From Bdellovibrionales bacterium (GTDB lineage: Bacteria > Bdellovibrionota > UBA2428): DNA of 29,401 bases. The DNA lies in NCBI GenBank assembly GCA_018266335.1, contig JAFEAR010000161.1, forward strand, positions 1 through 29,401, read 5' to 3'. Position numbers and translations under genes: made by a program. This document shows positions 1 through 9,174 of this stretch, in pieces. Within the stretch, counting starts at the first letter, position 1, and each line of letters opens with the position of its first letter. The notes below the pieces were generated by a model, which was not told the origin of the DNA, made no database searches, and worked only from the letters and a program-made list of their open reading frames with translations.

Positions 1-2017
1 CGGAGAATGAGTTCAGCTGATCCACCATCACGTTGATGGTGTTCTTAAGTTCAAAGATTTCGCCTTTCGCGTCGACCGTGATCTTTTGTGACAAGTCGCC
101 CTTCGCTACGGCTGTGGTTACCTTCGCGATGTTACGCACCTGGTTGGTGAGGTTCGATGCCAGGCCATTTACGTTATCCGTAAGATCCTTCCAGGTACCG
201 GAAACGCCTTTTACATCGGCCTGACCACCCAGTTTACCTTCGGTACCTACCTCTTTCGCGACCCGCGTTACTTCCGAGGCGAATGAGTTCAGCTGATCCA
301 CCATTTTATTGATGACGTCTTTGATCTGCAGAATCTCGCCGCGGACATCGACCGTAATTTTTTGGGTCAAGTCACCGTTGGCAATTGCAGTAGATACTTT
401 CGAAACGTCGCGCAGCTGAACCGTAAGGTTCGACGCCAGACCGTTCACGTTGTCGGTCAAGTCTTTCCAGGTACCGGAAACGCCTTTTACATCGGCCTGA
501 CCGCCCAGTTTACCTTCGGTACCTACCTCTTTCGCGACCCGCGTTACCTCAGCCGCGAAGGAGTTCAGCTGGTCCACCATCGTGTTGATGGTGTTTTTGA
601 GCTCCAAGATTTCGCCTTTCGCGTCGACCGTGATCTTTTGTGACAAGTCGCCTTTCGCTACGGCCGTGGTTACCTTCGCGATGTTACGCACCTGGTTGGT
701 GAGGTTCGATGCCAGGCCGTTTACGTTATCTGTAAGATCCTTCCAGGTACCTGACACACCTTTTACATCGGCCTGACCACCCAGCTTGCCTTCGGTACCT
801 ACCTCTTTCGCTACCCGCGTTACTTCAGCGGCGAAGGACCGAAGCTGGTCCACCATCACGTTAATGGTGTTTTTGAGCTCCAAGATTTCGCCCCGAGCGT
901 CGACTGTGATCTTTTGCGACAAGTCGCCGTTCGCAACGGCCGTGGTTACCTTCGCGATGTTACGCACCTGAGCAGTAAGGTTGTTCGCCAAACCGTTCAC
1001 GTTATCGGTAAGATCTTTCCAGGTACCCGACACACCTTTTACGTGCGCTTCACCACCAAGGCGGCCTTCGGTTCCCACTTCTTTCGCTACCCGCGTTACT
1101 TCGGCCGCGAAGGAAGAGAGCTGGTCCACCATGATGTTAATGGTGTTTTTAAGTTCGAAGATTTCGCCTTTCGCATCCACCGTGATCTTTTGCGACAAGT
1201 CGCCCTTCGCTACGGCCGTGGTTACCTTCGCGATGTTACGCACTTGGTTGGTGAGGTTCGACGCCAGGCCGTTTACGTTGTCGGTGAGGTCTTTCCAGGT
1301 ACCCGACACGCCTTTTACGTCGGCCTGACCGCCCAGCTTACCTTCGGTACCTACTTCTTTCGCTACCCGCGTTACTTCCGAGGCAAATGAGTTCAGCTGG
1401 TCCACCATCGCGTTCACGGTGTTACCAATGCGGAAGAACTCTCCCTTTACGGAACGCCCTTCGATCTCGAGGAACATTTTTTGGGACAAGTCGCCCTTCG
1501 CTACCGAGGTGATCACACGGGCCATCTCGGTGGTAGGCTGAACAAGATCTGCGATGAGGGAGTTAACGGAATCTACGCTAGTCGCCCAAGCGCCCTTGAC
1601 CGAGCCGATAGACACCCGCTCGGTCATTTTACCTTCCTGACCCACGATGTTGCGTACCCGGAGGAACTCGCTCGCCATGTTTTCGTTCAATTCAATGATG
1701 TCGTTAAGGACCTCACCGATTTCGGCGACCGTGCCTTCTTGCCCCACGGGCATACGCACCGAGAAGTCACCCTTACGAACGGACTTAACGGTAAACAGAA
1801 GTTGCTTTAGTTGGTCTCGGATTTGGGCGGGCGTTAACCCCAAATTTGCCGCGGTGGAAAAATTTGTTTGCTGAGAAGGGGCTATCGTCATGGTTGCCGC
1901 AAAATTATTCGCAACTTCTGAGTCAGATTCCGCCGTCTTCAGCGGCGTACTCAGAATACCTGCAATCTTGGGGTCTTTTTTAATCGACGACCCGACGCGC
2001 TTTTCCATATTTTTCAC
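1..2017 (-). CDS. Poly-HAMP sensor protein (probable histidine kinase), N-terminal part; 3' end outside window
   Basis: The minus-strand reading frame stays open from a GTG at 2017 to the window edge (672 codons). GTG is preferred over the in-frame ATG at 2008 because GGGAG (2026-2030) lies 8 nt upstream of it. Residues 1-65 are low-complexity and apparently cytosolic; no signal peptide or membrane segment is seen. Residues about 66-225 hold two degenerate HAMP units ([22 protein letters not shown]). From about residue 226 come 92-residue HAMP units with the pattern [14 protein letters not shown]...(K/N)GDL(S/T)QKITVD...GEI..(L/I)K..IN.MVDQL. This architecture is known from group III hybrid histidine kinases (Nik1/Os-1 of fungi and bacterial relatives), where poly-HAMP is followed by HisKA, HATPase and receiver domains, so a kinase core beyond base 1 is expected but not seen. 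Membrane-free poly-HAMP suggests a soluble sensor. HAMP identity is near certain; the kinase output is inferred. Confidence 0.88.
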   Translation of the reverse strand, partial: MKNMEKRVGSSIKKDPKIAGILSTPLKTAESDSEVANNFAATMTIAPSQQTNFSTAANLGLTPAQIRDQLKQLLFTVKSVRKGDFSVRMPVGQEGTVAEIGEVLNDIIELNENMASEFLRVRNIVGQEGKMTERVSIGSVKGAWATSVDSVNSLIADLVQPTTEMARVITSVAKGDLSQKMFLEIEGRSVKGEFFRIGNTVNAMVDQLNSFASEVTRVAKEVGTEGKLGGQADVKGVSGTWKDLTDNVNGLASNLTNQVRNIAKVTTAVAKGDLSQKITVDAKGEIFELKNTINIMVDQLSSFAAEVTRVAKEVGTEGRLGGEAHVKGVSGTWKDLTDNVNGLANNLTAQVRNIAKVTTAVANGDLSQKITVDARGEILELKNTINVMVDQLRSFAAEVTRVAKEVGTEGKLGGQADVKGVSGTWKDLTDNVNGLASNLTNQVRNIAKVTTAVAKGDLSQKITVDAKGEILELKNTINTMVDQLNSFAAEVTRVAKEVGTEGKLGGQADVKGVSGTWKDLTDNVNGLASNLTVQLRDVSKVSTAIANGDLTQKITVDVRGEILQIKDVINKMVDQLNSFASEVTRVAKEVGTEGKLGGQADVKGVSGTWKDLTDNVNGLASNLTNQVRNIAKVTTAVAKGDLSQKITVDAKGEIFELKNTINVMVDQLNSFS
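11..1390 (-). repeat. Five tandem 276-bp repeats encoding HAMP units
   Basis: The anchor CCAGGTACC recurs at 191, 467, 743, 1019 and 1295, exactly 276 bp (92 codons) apart. Units are 11-286, 287-562, 563-838, 839-1114 and 1115-1390. They are similar at DNA level, most strongly units 1, 3 and 5. A sixth, diverged copy begins near 1391. There is no unit-length variation, as expected for structural repeats kept in phase. Confidence 0.93.
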
Positions 2018-2093
2018 AATAAAAACTCCCTATCCAAAGATTTCAGGCATCAACTCTAGATTTGTTAGGAAAAACTGCGAGCCCAAACTTAAT

Positions 2094-2137
2094 AAAGTTT
2101 CCCAACAATACTCCATGCCCTGCAAAGTTTTCCCAAC
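2094..2137 (-). promoter_or_regulatory. Direct repeat, 30-bp period, upstream of the poly-HAMP gene
   Basis: On the plus strand AAAGTTTCCCAACA (2094-2107) is repeated as AAAGTTTTCCCAACA (2124-2137), a 14/15-nt match with starts 30 bp apart, about three helical turns. It lies in the 221-bp gap (2018-2238) between the PAS-kinase stop and the poly-HAMP start, so two sites on the same DNA face for a regulator of the poly-HAMP gene are plausible. No convincing -35/-10 pair was found. The sequence resembles a sigma-54 element but the GG-GC spacing is one base short. Confidence 0.4.
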
Positions 2138-2238
2138 AGCAGGAAGCCAGGCTTGCATGCGCAAACAGGAAAGGTCTATATATCTGCCCCGCTGAAAAAC
2201 GAGCGCGCCATTGATGACTAAAATATTCGTGCGGGCAA

Positions 2239-3369
2239 TTAGGGCGTGGTCTCTAGTGGCAAAGTTATAACGAAACGAGTGTTAGAACTGGAAGTATCCA
2301 GATGAAGCGTGCCCCGATTGCTCTCGATAAGTCCCTTGGAAACGCTCAGCCCTAAACCAGTTCCTTTACCAATCTCTTTGGTGGTGTAAAAGGGACGAAA
2401 TATGTCCTCTTGCATAGCCTTAGGAATACCCGAACCACTGTCGGTTACAGAAATTACGATATTGTTGCCTGCCGTAGTGACATCTAAACGCACCCACTTG
2501 TCACTCTGGTGTTCAATTGCATCGCTCGCATTTCCTAGCAAATTAAGCAGCACTTGCGATAACTGGGTGGGTCGGCAATCGAAGCAAACCTCGGATTGTG
2601 GAGCATTTACTTTTAGTTCGATATTGTTTTGAATGAAACGTTCTCGACACAAATCGAGAGTTTCTTCCAGGAGTCTATGAATGCCTACTTTTTCCAACGG
2701 ATCTCGCGAGGATTCTCGGGGGAACATTTTCAATCCCGACACAATTTTAGAAATCCGCAAAGCTGTGCGTTCAATTTTTTGGGCACTCCTCAGAATAAAT
2801 TCTCGATCATCAGTTCCGGATTCAAGCGTATCGCGAATTTCATTCGCCAGCATATAGATAATCGAAATCGGATTATTTACTTCGTGCGCAACTCCACCCG
2901 CCATCTCTCCAAGAGTGGCCATCTTTGCAGCATACATCGAACGCGCTTGCTGTTCTTCCAAGGCCTTCCGCGCAGCCACTTGCGCGGTGATGTCGCGGCT
3001 CACTCCAACCGTAAGCGCCACCTTTCCTTCGTCATCGAAGAGCGGAGTTTTAACCGTGTTAAAAAGACGAGTTTCTCCGGTATGACAGACAACCGGCTCT
3101 TCCGGGACGTGAAGTGGTTCTCCACTAGCAACTACCTGAGCATCATCGCGAACATACTTTTGTGTGTAGTCCGGCTCATTAAAGGGCGCATCAATAATTC
3201 CCCGAAGCTGCTCGGTCGTCATTCCGTAGACTTTACAAAAGGCATTATTGGCTCAGACCAACTTCGATCCAGGAGCCTTAACGAAAATCATATCCTCGAT
3301 AGCATTCAAGACTTGCTCAAATTCATGAGAGGACAACGACCGATCGGCTTTGGCTTTTTTATTGATCAT
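2239..3369 (-). pseudogene. PAS-domain sensor histidine kinase interrupted by an in-frame TGA
   Basis: Reading from ATG 3369 gives 38 codons ending ...DMIFVKAPGSKLV, then TGA (3253-3255), then ANNAFCKVYGMTTEQL and the rest of the protein in the same frame to TAA at 2239-2241. PAS domains usually have W or Y at the interrupted position, so TGG-to-TGA is the simplest explanation. Beyond the PAS domain are a short coiled linker and a complete kinase: H-box with GGVAHEVNNP (phospho-acceptor His), N-box LLNLLGNASDAIE, G1 VTDSGSGIP, F-box FRPFYTTK and G2 GKGTGLGLS. The kinase part has no visible lesion, so the mutation may be recent, a sequencing error, or bypassed by re-initiation at ATG 3222, which would yield a 327-residue protein lacking the start of PAS. 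No membrane segment is seen, so it would be a cytosolic sensor. An extended -10-like TGCTACACT lies just upstream of the ATG. Confidence 0.72.
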
Positions 3370-3489
3370 AAGTCAGCATTTCTAGTGTAGCATGACACAA
3401 ATCAATTTTGACTTTGTTTGGTCAATGCGAACAGACCTTAACGAGCAGCGCAACTTCCCAAGGGACCTAAGACAGCCGAGTTGGTACTT

Positions 3490-3507
3490 TGAGAAAATAT
3501 TTTCTCA
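3490..3507. promoter_or_regulatory. Perfect 18-bp palindrome in the divergent intergenic region
   Basis: TGAGAAAATATTTTCTCA is fully self-complementary. It lies in the 287-bp gap (3370-3656) between the divergent PAS kinase and SDR genes. Two readings are possible: a dimeric repressor operator serving either gene, or an AT-rich hairpin followed by TTTAGTTTTTT (terminator-like on the plus strand, though no plus-strand gene precedes it). A weaker imperfect repeat, GCGAAG...CTTCGC, lies just downstream (about 3532-3556). I see no small ORF with a credible start in the rest of this gap. Confidence 0.5.
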
Positions 3508-3656
3508 TTTAGTTTTTTCGTTGCGAAGTTCTATATTTTTGCTTCGCCCGGCTTCTACTTCTGTGAAGAAAGCAAGAAAAGATTGTAAAAAAACTGCTCT
3601 AAGTAGCTCGAATCTTTACCTTGCGGGCATTCAAGCTTTCTTGGTAGGTAGCTCTG

Positions 3657-5174
3657 GTGGACTTAAATACCCTGACTAATTTTTTGGAAAAGATGGTCCA
3701 AGACCCCACCGTGTTGTCTGCGTTCCCAGCAGCAGAGCAGATTCGATTTAAGCAGGCCGCAGGACGACTTATCTATCCCGATAAAATGGAAATCGAACGC
3801 CGAAATAAGGCCAAGGCCAGAGCACGTCACGACGCAAAACGACAGCAGGATCGCACCGTGCGAGCGGCTACTGAGATTCGGACCACACGAATGCAGTCTG
3901 TTTATGTAGCCCCCCCTACCCGACAACTCGGAACATCGGCCGAGGCAAAGACCCTGGCCGACGACATTGTGGGCCGCCTGGAAAATCCTCGCGGTTGTTA
4001 CGTGTGCAAAACCGAGTTTTCGGACCTCCACTTCTTTTATGATTCCATGTGTCTCAAGTGCGCTCGGTTTAACTACGCCAAGCGAAGTCAAACAGCACGA
4101 CTAGATGGCCGAGTAGCCGTGATCACCGGATCGCGTCTAAAAATTGGCTACCAAGCCACCCTCATGATGCTGCGTGCAGGTGCGCGCGTGATCGCGACAA
4201 CTCGCTTTCCTCAGGATTCAGCCTTACGCTACTCCCAGGAACCAGATTTTCATGAATGGAAAGACCGCCTGAATATTTATGGCCTCGACTTGCGTCACTC
4301 GCCAAGCGTCGAAATTTTTACCCGTTACCTAGACCAAACCTTGGACAGACTGGACATCCTCATTAACAATGCCGCTCAGACTGTGCGTCGTCCACCGGAA
4401 TTTTACGCACACATGATGAACACCGAAGCTCTGGCCCACGCGGAGCTGCCCACCGAGGCACGATTGCTTTTAACTGGCCACGAAGAATGCAAGGGTGCCT
4501 TCGTCGGAGCCTCCGGCACGGCTTGGCTTTCGGAATGGCATGTTGGCAAGACTAATCCAGCACTGGGGCTTGTGGCCTCGGCAGCACTTTCGCAAACGCC
4601 CTACTCCTGCGACGAAGGCCTCGCTACCGCAGAACTTTTTCCGGAAGGAAAACTAGATGCTGACCTTCAACAGGTGGATTTGCGCACCGTAAACAGCTGG
4701 CGCATGACGCTAGCTCAGGTGCCCACGGCCGAGATGCTCGAAGTGCAATTAGTTAACTCCGTGGCCCCTTTTATTTTGTGCGCCAAGCTTAAGCCCCTCA
4801 TGCTGCGCGACCGCACCAACCAAAAGCACATCGTTAACGTGTCAGCCATGGAAGGTAAGTTTAATCGTTTCACAAAAACGGATAAGCATCCCCACACCAA
4901 TATGGCCAAAGCTGCCCTCAACATGATGACGCTTACCTCGGCCCGCGACTATGCACAGGACGGGATTTACATGAACGCCGTTGATACGGGTTGGGTAACG
5001 GACGAAGATCCTGCAGCACTTTCACAGCGCAAACAAGAAAACCACGACTTTCAGCCTCCCCTTGATATTGTTGATGGCGCAGCTCGCGTATGCGATCCGT
5101 TCTTTTCTGGACTCCTTACGGGTCAACACATTTGGGGTAACTTTTTAAAAGATTACTTTCCAACGTCCTGGTGA
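3657..5174 (+). CDS. SDR-family oxidoreductase with N-terminal four-Cys motif
   Basis: 505 residues, about twice the usual SDR length. The GTG start is supported by AGG at 3646-3648, 8 nt upstream. Residues 1-110 are helical and charged ([14 protein letters not shown]). Residues 114-135 hold C-x2-C-x14-C-x2-C (C114, C117, C132, C135), a probable zinc knuckle. The Rossmann SDR follows: cofactor loop [13 protein letters not shown] (153-165), NNAA (237-240), and the catalytic-Ser strand VNVSAMEG with S396. The YxxxK element is replaced by T414-N-M-A-K418 within [13 protein letters not shown], so the general-base Tyr is absent while Lys remains. An insertion (about 250-365) separates NNAA from the Ser strand. 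The combination TGSRxKIGY plus HPHTNMAK suggests a distinct SDR subfamily rather than decay, since the surrounding motifs are intact. Substrate unknown. It stands alone on the plus strand, 113 bp before the next ORF region. Confidence 0.82.
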   Translation: MDLNTLTNFLEKMVQDPTVLSAFPAAEQIRFKQAAGRLIYPDKMEIERRNKAKARARHDAKRQQDRTVRAATEIRTTRMQSVYVAPPTRQLGTSAEAKTLADDIVGRLENPRGCYVCKTEFSDLHFFYDSMCLKCARFNYAKRSQTARLDGRVAVITGSRLKIGYQATLMMLRAGARVIATTRFPQDSALRYSQEPDFHEWKDRLNIYGLDLRHSPSVEIFTRYLDQTLDRLDILINNAAQTVRRPPEFYAHMMNTEALAHAELPTEARLLLTGHEECKGAFVGASGTAWLSEWHVGKTNPALGLVASAALSQTPYSCDEGLATAELFPEGKLDADLQQVDLRTVNSWRMTLAQVPTAEMLEVQLVNSVAPFILCAKLKPLMLRDRTNQKHIVNVSAMEGKFNRFTKTDKHPHTNMAKAALNMMTLTSARDYAQDGIYMNAVDTGWVTDEDPAALSQRKQENHDFQPPLDIVDGAARVCDPFFSGLLTGQHIWGNFLKDYFPTSW

Positions 5175-5317
5175 AACTCCCCGCCGACGCTAGTCGCGCA
5201 CAACATATTAAGAAAACATAATCAGTCTTAACTACTCTTCGTGGTCGGCAACGAGTACTTTGATGATCGACCTTATGCGAAACTCATTTGCATACTCACC
5301 TCAACAACGGAGACGAT

Positions 5318-6703
5318 ATGTATAAAAAGAATTTTGGAAAAATTATTTTGTCTGCGGCGCTCATCGCTAGTTTGGGCGCCTGCAGCTCTGGCCCCCAGGT
5401 GCAGGAATTCGCTAACAGCGCAAGCCCCACCGAGGAACTGCAACGCCTCTCGACGGATGTGCAAGCTGCTAAGAATCAACAAACCGATGTCCTAGCCCCT
5501 AGCGATTTTCAGGACGCGGAAAAATCGCTCAAAAAAGCAATCGATGCTCAATCGGATGGCAAAGCCGCAAAAGATGTGCTCCACCGAGTGGCTACGGCTC
5601 GCGCATATCTGAACCGCGCCGCTCAAACAGCGAATATTTCGCACACGAATATGGAAGATGTTGTGCAGGCTCGACAAGCAGCCATCAACGCCGGGGCGCC
5701 CAGATACTTCAAAACTGATTTCAATGATGTCGACAAAAACCTGGCCGAAGTCATTAGCAGCGTCGAGGCCAATAAACTTGACAGCCTGACCAAAAATCGA
5801 GCCAAACTGCAGGCGGCCTACCTAGAAGTGGAATTGAAGGCCATTAAAGAAACAAATCTCGGACCGGCTCGCGCAACTTTAGGGCTCGCGACCAAGGAAG
5901 GGGCCCAAGATCATGCTCCGCAAAGTTTAGCATCGACCGAGAAAAAAATTGCCGATGCCGATGCCTTTATCGTTGCAAACCGCCACGATACAGCGGGCAT
6001 TCAGGCAATCAGCAAAATAGCCTTGGATTCTGCCAACCATTTGGTGCGCATTAATCGCGAAGCTAAAGAAGGAAAAAATATTACCGCTGAAGAATCTGCG
6101 CTCCGTGTGGAAAGAGAACAAGCAAAAACCGCCGAGGAAGCGAATCGTCTAAAGACCGCCAACAGTCAACTTGATGCTGCAGCTCAAGCTGCTGCTGCCA
6201 CCGCCACCGCGAACGCAAGACTAGAAGCTGAAGCCGCAGCGCTCAAATCGGAGCAGGCATTCAATCAGAAGCTAGAGGCCGCCCGTGCCGAATTCACAGA
6301 AAGCGAAGCGGAAGTTTATCGCCAAGGGAATCGTCTTGTAATTCGTCTACACTCACTAGAGTTCCCGCGAAACAAGGCGGTGCTTCGCTCCACCAATATG
6401 CCCATCATGGCGAAAGTAGAAAAGGTGGTTAAAGAATTTAACAACCCGACCGTGATTGTCGAAGGACACACCGATTCGGACGGCGGCAAAGCTTTAAACC
6501 AAAAACTATCGACCCAACGGTCGGAATTGATTTCATCCTATCTCGTATCCAGTAAAGCCGTGGACACCAGCCACATCTCATCCAAAGGGTATGGATATGA
6601 TCGTCCGATCGCTTCCAACAAAACTCCCGAAGGCAAAGCCCAGAACCGTCGAGTGGACGTGATCATTACCCCCACAACGGAACCTGCCATTCAAGCTCGC
6701 TAG
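5318..6703 (+). CDS. OmpA-domain peptidoglycan-binding lipoprotein
   Basis: 461 residues. ATG 5318 is chosen over ATG 5288 because GGAG (5309-5312) precedes it and the protein then begins with a lipoprotein signal peptide (MYKKNFGKIILSAALIASLGAC; lipidated Cys22). The middle (about 50-330) is Ala/Lys/Glu-rich and helical, with heptad-like stretches suited to spanning the periplasm, and its start resembles DUF4398. The C-terminal OmpA-like domain (about 345-450) has VEGHTDSDGG...LSTQRSELISSYL...KGYGYDRPIASN...GKAQNRRVDV, including the Asp (HTD) and Arg (NRRVD) that bind diaminopimelate in Pal/OmpA proteins. Expected role: an outer-membrane lipoprotein tethering the envelope to peptidoglycan. 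It has its own gap upstream and a hairpin downstream, so it is probably monocistronic. Confidence 0.88.
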   Translation: MYKKNFGKIILSAALIASLGACSSGPQVQEFANSASPTEELQRLSTDVQAAKNQQTDVLAPSDFQDAEKSLKKAIDAQSDGKAAKDVLHRVATARAYLNRAAQTANISHTNMEDVVQARQAAINAGAPRYFKTDFNDVDKNLAEVISSVEANKLDSLTKNRAKLQAAYLEVELKAIKETNLGPARATLGLATKEGAQDHAPQSLASTEKKIADADAFIVANRHDTAGIQAISKIALDSANHLVRINREAKEGKNITAEESALRVEREQAKTAEEANRLKTANSQLDAAAQAAAATATANARLEAEAAALKSEQAFNQKLEAARAEFTESEAEVYRQGNRLVIRLHSLEFPRNKAVLRSTNMPIMAKVEKVVKEFNNPTVIVEGHTDSDGGKALNQKLSTQRSELISSYLVSSKAVDTSHISSKGYGYDRPIASNKTPEGKAQNRRVDVIITPTTEPAIQAR

Positions 6704-6717
6704 CTCTCGATCTATCC

Positions 6718-6738
6718 GGCCGGGCCTCAAGCCCGGCC
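6718..6738 (+). terminator. GC-rich hairpin after the OmpA-domain lipoprotein gene
   Basis: Perfect 8-bp stem GGCCGGGC (6718-6725) / GCCCGGCC (6731-6738) with a 5-nt loop CTCAA, 14 nt after the TAG. No U-tract follows (ACCTTCG), so it may be a weak or Rho-assisted terminator or a 3'-end stabiliser. Confidence 0.6.
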
Positions 6739-6822
6739 ACCTTCGAAAGTCACAGGGCGCAAAATACTTAATCCCCGCAGCCTGACCTCGCCACCCGTAG
6801 TATAAAAACACGTGGAGGCTCC

Positions 6823-9174
6823 ATGCAATCTCTACCCAACACCGACGCCCTGCCCAGCGAACTTCGCGACCTGGTTAAAAACTCCGTCGCCGATCTTGGA
6901 CGGGTGATTGAACGAGAATGTGGCGAAGGACTCTTTCTTCTTATCGAAACGCTTCGGCAAGATATGGTTAGTCTCCGCGGGGGTTCGACTTCCAACAGCC
7001 TCGCCGTGCTGCGTTCAGCCTACCAAAAGCTAACTCCACTTAAATCCAACGAGCGCGAAACTGTTGCACGCGCTTTCACTCTCATGTTGGAACTTATGAA
7101 TGCATGCGAAAACGCCTATCGAAGCTACCGGCTCGCGGCTCGCTCCCGCGAGCGCCTACATACCGAAGTTCCATACACTCGTCATCCAGATGCCATTGTC
7201 TATGTACTCACGGCCCATCCTACGGAAGCTCGATCACCGCAGAACATAAGCATTTTTCACGAAATACAACGCATCTTGGTGCGCCTGCTCGCTGGAACGG
7301 AATCGAGGCAGCACCTGGAATCTGAGCTTTTTCATCAGCTCGAAATTGCCTGGCGAGTGGCCGTAGTGCGCGACCGTTCTCCCGAGGTTAGCGACGAAGC
7401 CGATCACATCTATTCCACCCTCTTCGGGGAAGGAATTATTGATAGTCTGCTCGATTCCGGTCGCGACTTGGCCCCCATCTACATTCGTAGCTGGGTCGGC
7501 GGCGACAAAGACGGCCATCCCGGCGTAGACGAGCGAACGCTCAAGGCTAGTTTATCTCTCTCTCGACAGCGCTTGCTCGCCTACGTCGCGGAGGCCCTCT
7601 CCCGAGTGCAAGCATCTTTAATGCTTCTTCCCAAACCTCCGTTGCAAAGCGAACTGAGATCTACTCAAAAACTGCTTTCGGGTCTGCGCACGTTGAAACT
7701 TGGCGATGGGGCTCGCGTCGAAGCGCTTCGAGCGGCCGTTACCCAACTAGAATCCTCCTATATTAAGTCCATCGGTGCCGCACATCCTAACTTGCGGCGC
7801 CTGAACCAACTTCTGCGTGTCTTTCCTGGACTCGTCGTTCCCCTCGAATTGCGCGAAGCCTCGGATGTGCTTATGGAAAGCGAAAAAAATCGACGCCGGG
7901 TGGCAATCGATCGCATGCTGGACTCCCTAGCGGATCTGGGTCGCGGTGGGGACCCCCGGTGGTATGCGCGTGGTTTTATTATCAGCATGGCCTCTAAGAT
8001 CGAGCACGTTCGCGCGGCCCACGCCAAAGTCTTACGCGCTTTTGGACGAGGCAGTCTGCCCGTCATTCCGCTCTTCGAGCAAAAAACAGCCCTTGAACAC
8101 TCCTCCGAGATTGTCTTTGCCATGATGCGAGACCGCCGTATCGGCAAAGACATTCGCACGCTGTGGAATGGTCGACTAGAAGTGATGGTAGGCTATTCGG
8201 ATTCCGCTAAAGAATCGGGAGTGCTTGCCAGCAGGCTAGCAATTGCGGAAGCCATGAATCACCTAGACACAATTTGCGAACAGGAAGGGGTTCGCCCCCT
8301 TTTCTTTCAAGGGTCAGGGGGGAGCGTGGACCGTGGCGGAGGCTCGATCCAAGATCAAACGGCATGGTGGCCGCGCTCAGCCCTCAGTCTCTATAAGGTC
8401 ACTATTCAGGGGGAAATGGTAGAACGTTCGCTAGCAAGTCCCGAAATCACGCGCGGGCAAATTGAACGTATTGCGCAAAGCGCCGGTGCGGCACTTTCCT
8501 CACCTGCCGCCCCCCCGCACAGCGAAGCACTCAAGGAATTTGCAGCCAAAACCGCCGCTGCCTACGCCGCGACCATCGCGAGCGAAACTTTCTTGAGGGT
8601 CGTAGAAAGAGGAACTCCCTATCTACACTTGAGTGATTTAAAGATTGGCTCCCGCCCGACGAGTCGGCAGAGCAGTTTGTCTGTCGCAGGCCTGCGCGCA
8701 ATTCCCTGGGTTTTATGCTGGACTCAAACTCGAGTGCTCTTTCCAACCTGGTGGGGCACTGGTCGCGCCTGGACCACTTCAAGCGCAGAAGCCAAGAGCA
8801 AGCTGCAGGCAGCCTTTCGCAATGAGCCCGTGTTTGCTTCCTACGTACGCGCTCTAGGATTTACTCTAGCCAAAGTGGAGTTAAGCGTCTGGCGCATCTA
8901 TCTGGAGCAAAGCGGTCTAGAGGGAAGTCTTATTGAGCAAGCCTATTCTGAAGTCCAAAACGAATACCAAGCGGCTTGCGATTTTCTGCACGACGTGACC
9001 GGTGAGAAAGATTTGGTTTGGTTTCGCCCGTGGCTCGCAGCTAGCATCGGTCTACGTTCAGCCATGATTCACCCTCTAAACTTATTGCAAGTCCTTGCTA
9101 TGAGAGATCGGGATGCACACCTCCTACGACTAACCGTCACTGGAGTATCGAGCGGCATGCTAACTACGGGCTAA
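6823..9174 (+). CDS. ppc: Phosphoenolpyruvate carboxylase, divergent short form
   Basis: 783 residues, about 100 shorter than the E. coli enzyme. PEPC carboxylates PEP to oxaloacetate (anaplerosis, cytosol). Start ATG 6823 follows GGAGG closely. Motifs in order: TAHPTEARS with catalytic H132; GGDKDGHPGV (usual GGDRDGNP); VGYSDSAKESG with K463; FFQGSGGSVDRGGG (495-507); IQGEMVERSLASPE; LRAIPWVLCWTQTR and WWGTGRAW; and the typical C-terminal -TG. In the glycine-rich loop the conserved His and first Arg of FHGRGGSxGRGG are Gln496 and Ser498, whereas the second Arg is kept (R504). The C-terminal PEPC signature is intact, so the gene looks functional but may differ in kinetics or allostery. It overlaps the convergent GIY-YIG gene by 3 bases at their stops. 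A possible -10 TATAAA lies at 6801-6806 without a good -35. Confidence 0.93.
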   Translation: MQSLPNTDALPSELRDLVKNSVADLGRVIERECGEGLFLLIETLRQDMVSLRGGSTSNSLAVLRSAYQKLTPLKSNERETVARAFTLMLELMNACENAYRSYRLAARSRERLHTEVPYTRHPDAIVYVLTAHPTEARSPQNISIFHEIQRILVRLLAGTESRQHLESELFHQLEIAWRVAVVRDRSPEVSDEADHIYSTLFGEGIIDSLLDSGRDLAPIYIRSWVGGDKDGHPGVDERTLKASLSLSRQRLLAYVAEALSRVQASLMLLPKPPLQSELRSTQKLLSGLRTLKLGDGARVEALRAAVTQLESSYIKSIGAAHPNLRRLNQLLRVFPGLVVPLELREASDVLMESEKNRRRVAIDRMLDSLADLGRGGDPRWYARGFIISMASKIEHVRAAHAKVLRAFGRGSLPVIPLFEQKTALEHSSEIVFAMMRDRRIGKDIRTLWNGRLEVMVGYSDSAKESGVLASRLAIAEAMNHLDTICEQEGVRPLFFQGSGGSVDRGGGSIQDQTAWWPRSALSLYKVTIQGEMVERSLASPEITRGQIERIAQSAGAALSSPAAPPHSEALKEFAAKTAAAYAATIASETFLRVVERGTPYLHLSDLKIGSRPTSRQSSLSVAGLRAIPWVLCWTQTRVLFPTWWGTGRAWTTSSAEAKSKLQAAFRNEPVFASYVRALGFTLAKVELSVWRIYLEQSGLEGSLIEQAYSEVQNEYQAACDFLHDVTGEKDLVWFRPWLAASIGLRSAMIHPLNLLQVLAMRDRDAHLLRLTVTGVSSGMLTTG

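Noticed and set aside
11..1390. CRISPR-like or satellite repeat
   Set aside because: The period is 276 bp, coding and in frame, with no spacers.
33..1874. Many plus-strand ORFs across the poly-HAMP region
   Set aside because: They are antisense shadows of the 276-bp repeats; the minus frame is open for 672 codons with clear HAMP motifs.
2124..2140. Sigma-54 promoter upstream of the poly-HAMP gene
   Set aside because: The GG and GC elements are spaced one base too short.
3253..3255. TGA read as Trp or Gly through an alternative genetic code
   Set aside because: Other genes terminate with TGA (SDR at 5174, fibre at 14319) and Trp is TGG throughout; only one in-frame TGA was found.
2629..3390. 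Plus-strand 253-codon ORF opposite the PAS kinase
   Set aside because: It lacks any recognisable domain, and the opposite strand carries complete kinase motifs.
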